A stretch of 64,000 nucleotides of DNA from an uncultured Butyricicoccus sp. Lineage in GTDB: Bacteria > Bacillota > Clostridia > Oscillospirales > Butyricicoccaceae. Shown here piece after piece: positions 9,301-17,308 of this stretch. Below the pieces are notes generated by a model. It made no database searches. It was given only the letters and a program-made list of their open reading frames with translations, and was not told the DNA's origin. The number at the start of each line of letters is the position of its first letter. Positions within the stretch are counted from its first letter, which is position 1. The translations under genes were made by a program, and so were the position numbers. The DNA lies in assembly GCA_934532985.1 (NCBI GenBank), contig CAKTAV010000009.1, forward strand, positions 1 to 64,000, read 5' to 3'.

Positions 9301-9856
9301 TCAGGAAGTCAAGCAGGGTGAGCAGCTCAACGAGGGCGCACTCAATCCGCATGACATTCTGCGCATTCTGAATCCGACGGCGGTTCAGGACTACCTGATT
9401 AAGGAAGTCCAGAAGGTTTACCGTCAGCAGGGCGTAGATCTGAACGACAAGCACGTTGAGGTCATTGTTCGTCAGATGATGCGCAAGGTTCGTGTCGAGG
9501 AGGCTGGCGATGCCGAGCAGCTTCTGCCGGGCTCTGTCATTGACCGTTTCGAGTTCGAGGACGCGTACAATGCCGTTCAGGCGCGCATTGACGCCGGTGA
9601 GACCGATCTGGAGCTGCCGGAGTGCTCTCCGACGCTGATGGGTATCACTAAGGCGGCGCTGGCTACCGATTCGTTCCTGTCGGCAGCATCCTTCCAGGAG
9701 ACCACGCGTGTCCTGACTGATGCCGCTATCAAGGGTAAGATCGATCCGCTGACCGGTCTGAAGGAGAACGTTATTATCGGTAAGCTGATTCCGGCAGGTT
9801 CCGGCCTGAAGGAATACCGCACTGGACATTACGAAGAAGTTGTCAACATGGAGTAA
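6323..9856 (+). CDS. rpoC: DNA-directed RNA polymerase beta' subunit
   Basis: Beta' subunit, 1177 residues, the usual length for Firmicutes. The N-terminal zinc-binding motif (CHCGRYKKVRYKGKICERCG), the Mg-binding catalytic loop NADFDGDQMAVH, and the second zinc site near the C-terminal third (CRARQGVCAHCYG) are all visible. The start ATG at 6323 lies two bases after the rpoB stop and uses GGAGG at 6311. A terminator at 9875 closes the rpoBC unit. In most Firmicutes an L7Ae-like gene and rpsL follow directly; here these lie near 28.6 kb. Confidence 0.98.
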   Translation: MGYNTFNAIKIGLASPDLIREWSYGEVLKPETINYRTLKPERDGLYCERIFGPQKDWECHCGRYKKVRYKGKICERCGVEVTKSKVRRERMGHIELAAPVSHIWYFKGIPSRMGLILDISPRVLEKVLYFAAYIVTDPGEGTGLIKKQILSEKEYRDMREKYEDDFKAGMGAEAIQTLLKELDLGALRQELRAELKSATGQKRARIIKRLEVVEAFYHSGNRPEWMIMDVVPVIPPDIRPMVQLDGGRFATSDLNDLYRRVINRNNRLKRLLELGAPDIIVRNEKRMLQEAVDALIDNGRRGRPVTGPNNRPLKSLSDMLKGKQGRFRQNLLGKRVDYSGRSVIVVGPDLKIYQCGLPKEMAIELFKPFIMKKLVEEGQASNIKSAKKMVERGTPEVWDALETVIKGHPVMLNRAPTLHRLGIEAFEPILVEGRAIKLHPLVCTAFNADFDGDQMAVHLPLSAEAQAEARMLMLSANNLLKPQDGKPVTVPSQDMVLGSYYLTIDRDTEPGAGKVFRNVNEALMAYDEGVVGIHAPIKVRVSKEIDGEIVTGLIDATPGRLIFNERIPQDLGFIERKTKQDMLKLEIMETCGKKQLGKIVDRCIRQHGFNRAAEVLDTIKAMGYKYSTKGALTVSFSDIFVPEQKPALIAASEKKVAQIDKKYKRGFITDQERYRLVVKEWEKTTNDVTEALTENMDRFNPITMMAQSGARGSINQIRQLAGMRGLMASASGKTIEIPIKANFREGLSVLEYFISARGARKGLADTALRTADSGYLTRRMVDVSQDVIIHEEDCHATSGIWVEDIMEGNSVIEPFADRLIGRYPVNDVIDPTTGEVLQRKEDMMTEADADRIIAAGIKRVEIRTVLQCRARQGVCAHCYGSNLAFGTDCAMGEAVGIIAAQSIGEPGTQLTMRTFHSGGIAGSDITQGLPRVEELFEARKPKKVATLAEVGGIVTIEESKRTTVKTVNVVNGETGESKSYQLASSSGIRVEDGQEVKQGEQLNEGALNPHDILRILNPTAVQDYLIKEVQKVYRQQGVDLNDKHVEVIVRQMMRKVRVEEAGDAEQLLPGSVIDRFEFEDAYNAVQARIDAGETDLELPECSPTLMGITKAALATDSFLSAASFQETTRVLTDAAIKGKIDPLTGLKENVIIGKLIPAGSGLKEYRTGHYEEVVNME

Positions 9857-9874
9857 TTCCGTGAGATAAAGAAA

Positions 9875-9905
9875 AGAGGTCGCATGAACATGCGGCCTCT
9901 TTTTT
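9875..9905 (+). terminator. Terminator after rpoC
   Basis: Stem AGAGGTCGCA / TGCGGCCTCT with loop TGAACA and a T6 tail. Confidence 0.9.
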
Positions 9906-9929
9906 GTAGGTTTTATTATAAGTAACTGG

Positions 9930-10244
9930 CATGCGGCAATATCGCCCCTGTGCAAGGGGAGATGTCACGGCATTGCCGTGACAGAGGGGTTGTTCACTGA
10001 CGGTTAGCTTAAATCTAGCTGTCAGCGTACAATCCTTCAGTCATTTATTTGGAATAAATGACAGCTCCCTTTGCACAAGGGAGCTGAAAAGAATAAGATT
10101 TACTTTGAGAGTAGACCGGTAAAAGCTACCTTTGGCGCTCTTTGATGCAAGGGACTGCGTCATACCAGCGGCATGTGAGCGAAGCGAAAGCAGGATGAAT
10201 TTGCGCAGCAAATTCTGAGAGGATTAAAATTTACAAGTTCTATC
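9930..10244. repeat. Dispersed hairpin repeat, copy B
   Basis: A 300-bp non-coding array of hairpins: a GTCACGGCA/TGCCGTGAC stem near 9966-9983, CATTTATT/AATAAATG near 10041-10059, and AGCTCCCTTTGCAC/GTGCAAGGGAGCT-like arms near 10062-10086. It also has AGCGAAGCGAAAGCAGGAT, GCGCAGCAAATTCTGAGAGGATTAAAA, and the end word TATCCTATTTTCCGTCTA at 10241-10259. These words recur in the other copies. It lies between two converging genes (rpoC and trmO). Confidence 0.75.
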
Positions 10245-10940
10245 CTATTTTCCGTCTACTCTTCGCGTAAATTTTGCCGATGTGACATTTGTTACAGTGA
10301 GTGTGTTGTCGGAAACCGTAAATGACACATTGCATCCGGCGAAGCTCATGCCGTAGACACGGTTGGGGTCATCCTGATAGGAGGGACGCGGGTCCTGCTC
10401 CAGCACGCCGAGCAGGCCGTCGCGGTGCTCTTCAGGGACACGGGCGAGCAGATCGGGCGGAATGATGACCGAGAGCGTCTCCCATTCGTTTTGACTGACA
10501 AAGCCGGAGGTCGCTTCCGGATGACAGTCGGCGGGGATATACGGCTTGATGTCATAAATCGGGGTGCCGTCCATCAAATCCGCGCCGGAGACATGCAGTA
10601 ACGGACCGTCCGGTGTGTGCAGCTCGACCCGTTCGAGCTGTACCGAGGACAGACCAATGGAGTTCGGGCGAAACGGCGAACGCGTGGCAAAAACTCCCAT
10701 GCGCGTGTTGCCGCCAAGACGGGGCGGGCGCACGGTGGGTGACCATTTGCTGCGCACGGCGGCGGAGAACTGCCAGATCAGCCAGATGTGCGAAAAATCC
10801 TCCAGCCCACGCAGCGCGTCGGGATTGCGGAATTCCGGTTCAAAGACAATGCGGGCGTGCAGATCAGGCACCAATCCGCTCTGGCGCGGAATGCCGAATT
10901 TCTCCGGAAAGGCGGAGCGAATGTGAGCGATTGGTGTCAT
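10245..10940 (-). CDS. trmO: tRNA (N6-threonylcarbamoyl-A37)-N6-methyltransferase TrmO
   Basis: A 231-residue protein of the TsaA/YaeB/TrmO family, which uses S-adenosylmethionine to methylate the t6A base at position 37 of some tRNAs. The N-terminal PIAHIRSAFPEKFGIPRQSG, the LEDFSHIWLIWQF segment and the signature RMGVFATRSPFRPNSIGLS define the beta-barrel SAM domain; DLMDGTPIYDIKPY is also conserved. A family-typical C-terminal extension follows. AGGAGGG lies 6 bases before the ATG at 10940. The ATG overlaps the stop of the upstream malY-like gene by 4 bases (ATGA), so the two are translationally coupled, although their functions are not obviously linked. Confidence 0.9.
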   Translation of the reverse strand: MTPIAHIRSAFPEKFGIPRQSGLVPDLHARIVFEPEFRNPDALRGLEDFSHIWLIWQFSAAVRSKWSPTVRPPRLGGNTRMGVFATRSPFRPNSIGLSSVQLERVELHTPDGPLLHVSGADLMDGTPIYDIKPYIPADCHPEATSGFVSQNEWETLSVIIPPDLLARVPEEHRDGLLGVLEQDPRPSYQDDPNRVYGMSFAGCNVSFTVSDNTLTVTNVTSAKFTRRVDGK

Positions 10941-12121
10941 ACACTACCCTCCTGCGGATGAGTGGCTTCAATCAGGCGACCGAGCGCCTGTTCCAGAACC
11001 CACGTCGGGCAGGCGAGATTCAGTCGCTCGAAGCCGTGACCGCCGTCGCCAAAGATATAACCCTCATCACAGAACCAGCCGATGGAGTGCATGAATTCCT
11101 GAAGCCGCTTGGGGGACATACCGAGCGAACGGAAATCCAGCCACTGCAAATAGGTACCTTGCAAATCAAATACCTTGACCTGCGGCAGATGGGTATGCAG
11201 GACATTGCGCACTAATTCATAGTTGCGCACGATGACATGCAGCAGCTGCTCCAGCCACTCACCGCATTCATTATAGGCAATCTCACATGCCTTATAGCCA
11301 TAGGCATTCAGTGTGAAAAAACCGCGGTGCTTCAGCAGACGATGGCGCAGCGATTCGTTTGGAATAAAGATGTTGGAGGTTTGCAGACCGGCAAGGTTAA
11401 AGGTCTTGCTCGGCGCGGTGCAGATAATACAGTTATCCAGATATTCGGTCAGGGTTGCGACGGAAACATGGTGATAGCCCGGCAGAATCAGATCGGAGTG
11501 AATCTCATCGGATACCAATAGGACATGATGTTCCTTACACAGCGCAGACAGGCGAAGCAGTTCATCCTCCGTCCAGACACGTCCCACCGGATTGTGCGGA
11601 GAACACAGGATCATCATGGTGACATCGGGGCGGGCGAGCTTTTGCTCGACGTCAGCAAAGTCAATGTCATACGTCGTTTCCCGCTCAATGAGCTGGGATT
11701 CCACTAGACCGCGCTCATTGTCCCGTACGGAAGAACGGAATGGATAATATACCGGCGTCAAAATCAACACGGAATCATTCGGCGCAGTGAGCTTAGCGAC
11801 AATATCACGCAGAGCGGGGACAACGCCGGGATATTCGACAAACCATTCGCGCGGCGGGCGGAAGCCGTGATGCAGCTGCATCCAGTTTTCTACGCTTTCA
11901 AAATAAGCATCAGTCGGGCCGGTATAGCCGAAAATCATGGAGTCGGTATATTGCTTCAAACCGTTGATTAACTCCGGTGGATGGCGAAATTCCATGTCTG
12001 CGACGGAGAACGGGACGATGTTGTCGCCGACATCCGGACAGTCACGGTGCATCTGTTCCCACTTGGCAGAGCCTTGGTGGGAACGGTTAATCAATGTGGC
12101 AAAATCATAGGTTGACATCAT
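10937..12121 (-). CDS. MalY/PatB family PLP aminotransferase (cystathionine beta-lyase type)
   Basis: Fold-type I pyridoxal-phosphate enzyme of the MalY/PatB group, about 394 residues. The PLP lysine lies in SKTFNLAGLQ, the cofactor aspartate in VSDEIHSDL, and SPHNPVGRVW is the conserved loop. Members cleave cystathionine or cysteine (C-S beta-lyase), and some act as aminotransferases; substrate cannot be read from sequence. The start is the ATG at 12121 (or the adjacent one at 12118), served by GGAAGTGA. A longer reading from 12178 adds 19 unconserved residues and is rejected. First gene of a leftward two-gene operon with trmO. Confidence 0.85.
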   Translation of the reverse strand: MMSTYDFATLINRSHQGSAKWEQMHRDCPDVGDNIVPFSVADMEFRHPPELINGLKQYTDSMIFGYTGPTDAYFESVENWMQLHHGFRPPREWFVEYPGVVPALRDIVAKLTAPNDSVLILTPVYYPFRSSVRDNERGLVESQLIERETTYDIDFADVEQKLARPDVTMMILCSPHNPVGRVWTEDELLRLSALCKEHHVLLVSDEIHSDLILPGYHHVSVATLTEYLDNCIICTAPSKTFNLAGLQTSNIFIPNESLRHRLLKHRGFFTLNAYGYKACEIAYNECGEWLEQLLHVIVRNYELVRNVLHTHLPQVKVFDLQGTYLQWLDFRSLGMSPKRLQEFMHSIGWFCDEGYIFGDGGHGFERLNLACPTWVLEQALGRLIEATHPQEGSV

Positions 12122-12244
12122 TTCACTTCCTTTGCACGGTATATTATATCGGAAGTGACTGCGGGATTCAATCCGCACTTTTGCCGTAATTGAAGAGGAA
12201 AAGAGGCAGAAGGATAGAAAACAGATAAATTCCTATTAAACTAC

Positions 12245-12273
12245 TTGGAAAACAGGGAAATACGTGTTATACT
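12245..12273 (+). promoter_or_regulatory. Promoter of the HD-domain gene
   Basis: TTGGAA (12245-12250), 17-bp spacer, TATACT (12268-12273). Confidence 0.75.
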
Positions 12274-12298
12274 GAGGAAAACAAGGGAGGAGATTATT

Positions 12299-12856
12299 AT
12301 GATACCAACACCGCAGCAGGCATGGGACTTGATGACAGAATATAATGAGGGAGAATTCCATCAGAAGCATGCGCGCATTGTCGGCGATGTGATGCGCTGG
12401 TATGCCGAGCGCTTGGGCTACGGCGACGAGGCAGATTTCTGGGAAGCGGTCGGCATTCTGCATGACTTGGATTTTGAACAGTATCCGGAGCAGCATTGCA
12501 TTAAGGAGCAGGAAATTCTGCGTGAGCGCGGCATTGACGAGAGCATTGTTCACGCGACGGCGAGCCATGGCTATGCGATTACCGTAAACATTCAACCGGA
12601 GCACGAAATGGAGAAGGTACTGTATGCGACGGACGAGCTGACCGGATTGATCGGTGCAGCAGCGCTCATGCGTCCGTCTAAGAGCGTGCAGGATATGGAA
12701 GTGAAATCGGTGCGCAAGAAATACAAGGACAAGAAATTTGCGGCGGGCTGCTCGCGAGAGGTCATTCAGCGCGGAGCAGATATGCTCGGCTGGGAGCTTT
12801 CTGACCTGATTTTGCAGACATTGGAGGCCATGAAAGCGACAGAACGGGCTGAATGA
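12299..12856 (+). CDS. HD domain metal-dependent phosphohydrolase
   Basis: A 185-residue single-domain HD superfamily protein. Metal-ligand histidines and the HD pair are visible in FHQKHARIVGDVM, GILHDLDFEQYP and HATASHGY, with a late aspartate in LYATDELTGLI. Such short HDIG-type proteins hydrolyse phosphate esters of nucleotides or related substrates; the substrate here is unknown. GGGAGGAG at 12285-12292 precedes the ATG at 12299. It has its own promoter and no operon partner. The last residues EMKATERAE are charged and unconserved. Confidence 0.82.
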   Translation: MIPTPQQAWDLMTEYNEGEFHQKHARIVGDVMRWYAERLGYGDEADFWEAVGILHDLDFEQYPEQHCIKEQEILRERGIDESIVHATASHGYAITVNIQPEHEMEKVLYATDELTGLIGAAALMRPSKSVQDMEVKSVRKKYKDKKFAAGCSREVIQRGADMLGWELSDLILQTLEAMKATERAE

Positions 12857-12912
12857 ACAATTTGCACAAAGTGATGATACGAAACTGTAATCCAACTGTT
12901 TCCAAGCTGTAG

Positions 12913-12941
12913 TTGTTTTTTACATATAACGGACCTATACT
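12913..12941 (+). promoter_or_regulatory. Promoter of the SH3b-repeat protein gene
   Basis: TTGTTT (12913-12918), 17-bp spacer, TATACT (12936-12941). GGGAGGT at 12971 is the ribosome binding site. Confidence 0.75.
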
Positions 12942-12984
12942 AGACACGCTAAAAGAAAGAAACGCAAGTTGGGAGGTCTTATTC

Positions 12985-14493
12985 ATGAGGAACTTGCAGA
13001 AATCCGTGCTGAGCACGATGTTGGCATTGTCTGTTTTGGGAAGCAGTGCATTTGCACTGACACCGGATGCGTCGGGGGAAGGCGCGGCAGATACAGCGGA
13101 TACCGAACAGGTCGCCGTAGCCACTCAGACGACGCAGGATAATGCAGCTGACACCGAAGAAACCGCACAGCAGACCGAGGATACACAGAGTGTATCGGTA
13201 CAGGCAAAGAGCGAGGAAGAAACGGCAGTCAATAAAGTCGTTTATGCGAAGGAAGATCTGAATGTACATTCTGGCCCGGGTACCAAGTATTCGGTACTGG
13301 GCACGCTGAGCAAGGGCCAAAAGGTTAAGGCTATTGCGATCAACGGTTACTGGTACAAGATTAACTATAAGGGTCAGTATGGCTACATCAGCATCAGCTA
13401 TACGACCGAGGATCCGGATGAGCAGAATCCGGGCTCGGAGGAAACCGAGATTAACAAGTATGTCGTAGCGACAGAGACCATCAATATTCACTCTGGCCCG
13501 AGCACGAAGAAATCCGTCATCGGTACGCTGGAGAAGGGCGAAACCGCTCATGCCCATGCGGAAGTCAACGGTTGGTATAAGATTGACTATAAGGGCGGCT
13601 ATGGCTACATCAGCGCAAGCTATACAAAGGATGATCCGAATGCTGACCGGCCGATCTATGAAGATACTACGATTGATAAGACCGTAGAGACGACGGCAGA
13701 CCTGCACGTCCGTACCGCGCCGAATACCAGTGCGAAGATTCTGGGTACCTTGAAGAAGGGTACGAAGGTCAAGGCGATCGCGATCACCAAGGATAACAAG
13801 TGGTATAAGATCAAGTATAACGGAGAAAACGGTTATATTGATGTGGATTATACTACGGAAAAACTGAACCCGGATAAGCCGACGACAGAAGAGACCAAGA
13901 TCAATAAGACGGTCAGCACAACGGCAGACCTGAATGTACACGCTGGCCCGGGTACAAAGTACACGGTACTTGGCACGCTGGCAAAGGGCACGAAGGTTAA
14001 GGCCATTGCCGTGACCAAGGACGGCGATTGGTACAAGATCAATTATAAGAACGATTATGGTTACATCAACGTCAGCTACACGACTGAGAAGCCGAATCCG
14101 GATCAGCCGAGCGTTACGCCGCTGAAAAAGACGGTTAAGGTTACCGCGCGTGTTCTGCGTATTCGCAAGGGTCCGGACAGCAGCTATGCAACGATGGGCA
14201 CTCTGCGCAAGGGCGAAAAGGCCTATGTCACGGGTGTTTGCGGCGATTGGTATCAGATTAAGCTGAGCCACGACGTCGGTTATATCAGCAAGGCATATAC
14301 CAGAGACCTGTACAAGCAGGTTCGTGTCACGGCAAATAAGCTGTACGTTCGTTCCGGCGCCGGTAAGAAATATTCTGTTATCGGCACGCTGAAAAAGGGC
14401 GCAAAGGTTCGCGTAGCAGCAACCAAGGGCAGCTGGTACAAGATTGTGTATGGCAACGGTTACGGTTACATCAAGAGCAAGTATACCAAATAA
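12985..14493 (+). CDS. Secreted protein with six bacterial SH3 (SH3b) repeats
   Basis: A 502-residue exported protein. A signal peptide (residues 1-24, ending SSAFA) is followed by a Thr/Glu/Asp/Ala-rich linker to about residue 80. Six tandem SH3_3-type repeats of about 60-75 residues then run to the C terminus. Each carries the pattern LNVHSGPGTKYSVLGTL, KGxKVKA, WYKIxY and GYIxxxYT. Repeats 1-4 are separated by acidic Pro/Asn linkers, and 5 and 6 are closer and more divergent. SH3b repeats bind peptidoglycan peptides or teichoic polymers. No catalytic domain (amidase, NlpC/P60) is fused, so it is probably a wall-binding surface or spore-coat protein. The near-identical repeats suggest recent internal duplication. 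Confidence 0.88.
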   Translation: MRNLQKSVLSTMLALSVLGSSAFALTPDASGEGAADTADTEQVAVATQTTQDNAADTEETAQQTEDTQSVSVQAKSEEETAVNKVVYAKEDLNVHSGPGTKYSVLGTLSKGQKVKAIAINGYWYKINYKGQYGYISISYTTEDPDEQNPGSEETEINKYVVATETINIHSGPSTKKSVIGTLEKGETAHAHAEVNGWYKIDYKGGYGYISASYTKDDPNADRPIYEDTTIDKTVETTADLHVRTAPNTSAKILGTLKKGTKVKAIAITKDNKWYKIKYNGENGYIDVDYTTEKLNPDKPTTEETKINKTVSTTADLNVHAGPGTKYTVLGTLAKGTKVKAIAVTKDGDWYKINYKNDYGYINVSYTTEKPNPDQPSVTPLKKTVKVTARVLRIRKGPDSSYATMGTLRKGEKAYVTGVCGDWYQIKLSHDVGYISKAYTRDLYKQVRVTANKLYVRSGAGKKYSVIGTLKKGAKVRVAATKGSWYKIVYGNGYGYIKSKYTK

Positions 14494-14525
14494 GCTCTTG
14501 TGGAACATAATATAGCAAGGAAAAT

Positions 14526-14560
14526 GGGCTCGCGGCGAAGGCCGCGGGCCTGTTTTCTTT
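14526..14560 (+). terminator. Terminator after the SH3b protein gene
   Basis: Stem GGGCTCGCGGC / GCCGCGGGCC with GAAG loop, then TGTTTTCTTT. Confidence 0.8.
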
Positions 14561-14576
14561 AGCTAAAGCCAGCAAA

Positions 14577-14616
14577 GAAAAAGCGACAGCTCCTTCGAGA
14601 AGCTGTCGCTTTTTGT
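14577..14616. terminator. Bidirectional terminator between converging genes
   Basis: AAAAAGCGACAGCT / AGCTGTCGCTTTTT stem. A-run and T-run on both sides serve the SH3b gene (plus) and the fic gene (minus). Confidence 0.88.
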
Positions 14617-14630
14617 AAATCGCGGTGTGA

Positions 14631-15236
14631 TTATAAATCCTCTGTCCGAAAAGTAGTATATCCTTCGTAATAATAGCTGTGGTCAATGCCCTTCATAAAA
14701 ATTTCGCGGCTATTTATGTCGCTTGTCAACGCTGCTTTTAAGAGCACTTTGATTTCTACATCTTTGATGGGACTGCGCTCCATGGCAAGAAGATAATCTT
14801 CTTTATCGACACAGCTCCAATCTATGACCTGTCCGATACCGTGTTTGAGCATTGCGTCCAGCCAGATACGCGTGCTTCGTCCATTGCCCTCACGAAATGG
14901 ATGGGCAATATTCATTTCCACATATTTTTCAATGATTTCGTCGTAGTTGGACTGCGGCATGGCATCAATGTTCGCAAGAGCCGGCTCTAAATACATCAGA
15001 GGTGCAAAACGAAAATTTCCCTTTGCCAGATTTACCGTGCGCAGCTGACCGGCAAAATAATAAATATCGTCAAACAAATACTTGTGGATTTCCTTAAGTC
15101 CGGAAAAAGTTCCGACAGGAAGCGTATCCAGCTTGCCGCTTTCAAAGAGCTGCACCGCTTTCTTTTTGCTGATGCGCTCTTCCTCGCGAGCAAGATCAGC
15201 AGCATTGGTCAGTCCTAATTTGTTTTCTAGAGCCAT
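14631..15236 (-). CDS. Fic domain protein, class III (self-inhibited) AMP-transferase
   Basis: A 201-residue Fic protein. The catalytic motif HPFREGNGRSTR lies at residues 112-123 (His112 catalytic), with the target-binding flap near residues 70-80. Fic enzymes transfer AMP (sometimes other nucleotides) from ATP to a target hydroxyl. Near the C terminus S187-YYY-E191-G192 matches the inhibitory motif S/T-xxx-E-G/N. A C-terminal position marks class III, in which the same protein carries its own inhibitory helix, as in the Neisseria enzyme. This explains why no antitoxin gene is adjacent. GGAGGTGA lies 6 bases before the ATG at 15236. The gene stands alone between tRNA-Pro and a shared terminator; its target is unknown. 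Confidence 0.9.
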   Translation of the reverse strand: MALENKLGLTNAADLAREEERISKKKAVQLFESGKLDTLPVGTFSGLKEIHKYLFDDIYYFAGQLRTVNLAKGNFRFAPLMYLEPALANIDAMPQSNYDEIIEKYVEMNIAHPFREGNGRSTRIWLDAMLKHGIGQVIDWSCVDKEDYLLAMERSPIKDVEIKVLLKAALTSDINSREIFMKGIDHSYYYEGYTTFRTEDL

Positions 15237-15412
15237 GCGGTCACCTCCTGTGTACGGTTGGCTTGACTGGAATTTGTTTGAGTATAAGAACAGCTTTTAT
15301 GGCATGAGATAATCACTTTACATAATTATAATATAATACAGACAGTATGGTGTCAATGAAATAATGGAAGTAAATAGAAAATCGTCGCAAACGATAATCG
15401 CTTGCGACGACG
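15237..15412. other. Intergenic region upstream of fic
   Basis: No gene is visible. It should contain the leftward fic promoter; AATTATAATATAATAC near 15322-15336 offers minus-strand TATAAT-like words. A short hairpin CGTCGCAA/TTGCGACG at 15383-15410 separates it from tRNA-Pro. Confidence 0.4.
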
Positions 15413-15488
15413 TGGTCGGAGTGACAGGATTCGAACCTGCGGCATCCTGCTCCCAAAGCAGGCGCGCTACCAACTGCGCTACACCCCG
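15413..15488 (-). tRNA. tRNA-Pro(TGG)
   Basis: Minus-strand cloverleaf with acceptor CGGGGTG paired to CACTCCG and encoded CCA (TGG at 15413-15415). The anticodon stem CCTGC/GCAGG has loop TTTGGGA, giving anticodon UGG (proline). The T loop is TTCGAAT. Confidence 0.96.
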
Positions 15489-15530
15489 AAATGGTTTGAT
15501 TTTTTGCTCAAGTACAGGCTGAGATATGTC

Positions 15531-15558
15531 TTGACAATTAAATATTATACGCTATACT
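15531..15558 (+). promoter_or_regulatory. Promoter of glyS
   Basis: TTGACA (15531-15536), 16-bp spacer, TATACT (15553-15558). The leader of about 70 nt is too short for a T-box. Confidence 0.8.
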
Positions 15559-15635
15559 AGGAGTAGTGTCAAGATTTTCCCTGACAAAATTTCGAGTGCA
15601 TAAGCCATATGTGCCAAAAAGGAGAACTATCTATC

Positions 15636-17030
15636 ATGATGAAAAACACCGAAAAGACCATGGACAAAATCGTTGCTCTGTGCAAGGGCCGCGGCTTCGT
15701 CTACAGCGGCTCGGAGATCTACGGCGGTCTCGCTAACACGTGGGATTACGGCCCGCTCGGCGTCGAGTTTAAGAACAACGTAAAGAACGCCTGGAGAAAG
15801 AAGTTTGTTCAGGAGTCTCCGTGGAATGTCGGCTTGGATTCCGCTATTCTGATGAACCCGATGACTTGGGTGGCATCGGGACATGTCGGCGGATTTTCTG
15901 ACCCGCTGATGGACTGTAAGGATTGTAAGACCCGTCATCGTGCCGACCAGCTGATTGAGGACACCACCGGTGAAAATCCGGCCGGCTGGAGCAACACCAA
16001 GATGATGGAATACATCAAGGAACACAACATTGCATGCCCGAACTGCGGCGGACATAACTTTACGGATATTCGTCAGTTTAACCTGATGTTTAAGACCTTT
16101 CAGGGTGTTACGGAAAACGCAAAGAATGAGCTGTATCTCCGTCCGGAGACCGCACAGGGTATCTTTGTTAACTTCCAGAACGTACAGCGTACCACCCGCC
16201 GTAAGCTGCCGTTTGGCGTGGCACAGGTTGGCAAGTCGTTCCGTAACGAGATTACCCCGGGCAACTTCACCTTCCGTACCCGTGAGTTTGAGCAGATGGA
16301 GCTGGAGTTCTTCTGCAAGCCGGGTACTGATCTGGAATGGTTTGCGTACTGGAAGGATGCCTGCAAGAACTTCCTGCTGTCCCTCGGTCTGAACGAGGAG
16401 AACATGCGTCTGCGTGATCATGAGCAGGAGGAGCTGTCCCATTACTCCAACGCGACCACGGACATTGAGTTCCTGTTCCCGTTTGGCTGGGGCGAGCTGT
16501 GGGGCATTGCAGATCGTACTGACTTTGACCTGACGCAGCATCAGAAGACCTCCGGTGTTTCGATGGAATACTTTGATCAGGAGTCCGGCGAGAAGTATAT
16601 TCCGTATGTTATCGAGCCGTCTCTGGGTGCAGACCGTGTTGCACTGGCATTCCTGTGTGATGCATACGACGAAGAGATTGTCGGTCAGGATAAGAAAGGC
16701 AACGACGATGTTCGTACCGTTCTGCGTCTGCATCCGGCGCTGGCGCCGTATAAGGCTGCGGTTCTGCCGCTGTCCAAGAAGCTGCACGATCAGGCAATGC
16801 CGATTTATGAGCAGCTGGCGAAGAAGTTCATGATCGATTACGATGAGGCGGGCTCCATCGGCAAGCGTTATCGTCGTGAGGATGAGATCGGTACCCCGAT
16901 GTGCATCACTGTGGACTTTGAGACCGAAAAGGACAACTGCGTCACGATCCGTGACCGTGACACCATGGAGCAGATCCGTCTGCCGATTGATGAGGTTGCC
17001 GCATATATTGAGAAGAAGTGCGAGTTCTAA
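15636..17030 (+). CDS. glyS: Glycyl-tRNA synthetase, dimeric (alpha2) type
   Basis: Class II aminoacyl-tRNA synthetase that charges tRNA-Gly, 464 residues from the ATG at 15636 (MMKNTEKTMDKI). AAGGAG at 15618 is rather far upstream; an in-frame ATG at 15609 would add nine residues. The segment IYGGLANTWDYGPLGVEFK and motif 2 FRNEITPGNFTFRTREF are typical of the single-chain archaeal/Gram-positive form. A cysteine cluster (CKDC, CPNCGG) resembles a zinc-binding insertion. The C-terminal anticodon-binding domain begins near VLPLSKK. A good promoter and a terminator show it is transcribed alone. Confidence 0.96.
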   Translation: MMKNTEKTMDKIVALCKGRGFVYSGSEIYGGLANTWDYGPLGVEFKNNVKNAWRKKFVQESPWNVGLDSAILMNPMTWVASGHVGGFSDPLMDCKDCKTRHRADQLIEDTTGENPAGWSNTKMMEYIKEHNIACPNCGGHNFTDIRQFNLMFKTFQGVTENAKNELYLRPETAQGIFVNFQNVQRTTRRKLPFGVAQVGKSFRNEITPGNFTFRTREFEQMELEFFCKPGTDLEWFAYWKDACKNFLLSLGLNEENMRLRDHEQEELSHYSNATTDIEFLFPFGWGELWGIADRTDFDLTQHQKTSGVSMEYFDQESGEKYIPYVIEPSLGADRVALAFLCDAYDEEIVGQDKKGNDDVRTVLRLHPALAPYKAAVLPLSKKLHDQAMPIYEQLAKKFMIDYDEAGSIGKRYRREDEIGTPMCITVDFETEKDNCVTIRDRDTMEQIRLPIDEVAAYIEKKCEF

Positions 17031-17068
17031 AGAACAGCGATTCAGTAACTGAATATAACTAGTAGAGA

Positions 17069-17099
17069 GGGTTTGCTGCGTTTTGCGGCAGACCCTTTT
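17069..17099 (+). terminator. Terminator after glyS, GGGTCTGCTGC type
   Basis: Stem GGGTTTGCTGC / GCGGCAGACCC followed by TTTTG. Directly followed by a dispersed repeat. Confidence 0.8.
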
Positions 17100-17240
17100 G
17101 GGCTCTATTTGCTTGACAGTAAGCTCTAATCTATCTTGTAGCGTACAATCCCTCGATCGGCTTCGCCGGCAGCTCCCTTTACACAAGGGAGCTAGAAATA
17201 GTAAGATTTACTCTGAGAACAGACAAATAGTTATTAGATT
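17100..17240. repeat. Dispersed hairpin repeat, copy C
   Basis: A short copy containing TCTATTTGCTTGACAG, GTAGCGTACAATCCCTC, a CGGCTTCGCCGG mini-hairpin, and AGCTCCCTTTACACAAGGGAGCT as an imperfect hairpin (17171-17193). It ends AGATTTACTCTGAGAACAGAC, the inverse of the TCTGTTCTCAGAGTAAA word in other copies. Confidence 0.75.
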
Positions 17241-17265
17241 TTGTATGTTGAGTCTATTTGGAATA

Positions 17266-17303
17266 TAAAACAACCCCTCCAAATCCATGCGATTCGGAGG
17301 GGC
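17266..17303 (-). terminator. Terminator of the lipoprotein gene
   Basis: On the minus strand CCCCTCC pairs with GGAGGGG and is followed by TTGTTTT. Confidence 0.82.
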
Positions 17304-17308
17304 TTTCC

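Noticed and set aside
7697..9955. 752-codon open frame antisense to rpoC
   Set aside because: Antisense shadow of a highly biased gene, with no start signal or homology sense.
15559..15635. T-box or glycine riboswitch upstream of glyS
   Set aside because: The leader is only about 70 nt and shows no T-box sequence or terminator/antiterminator pair.
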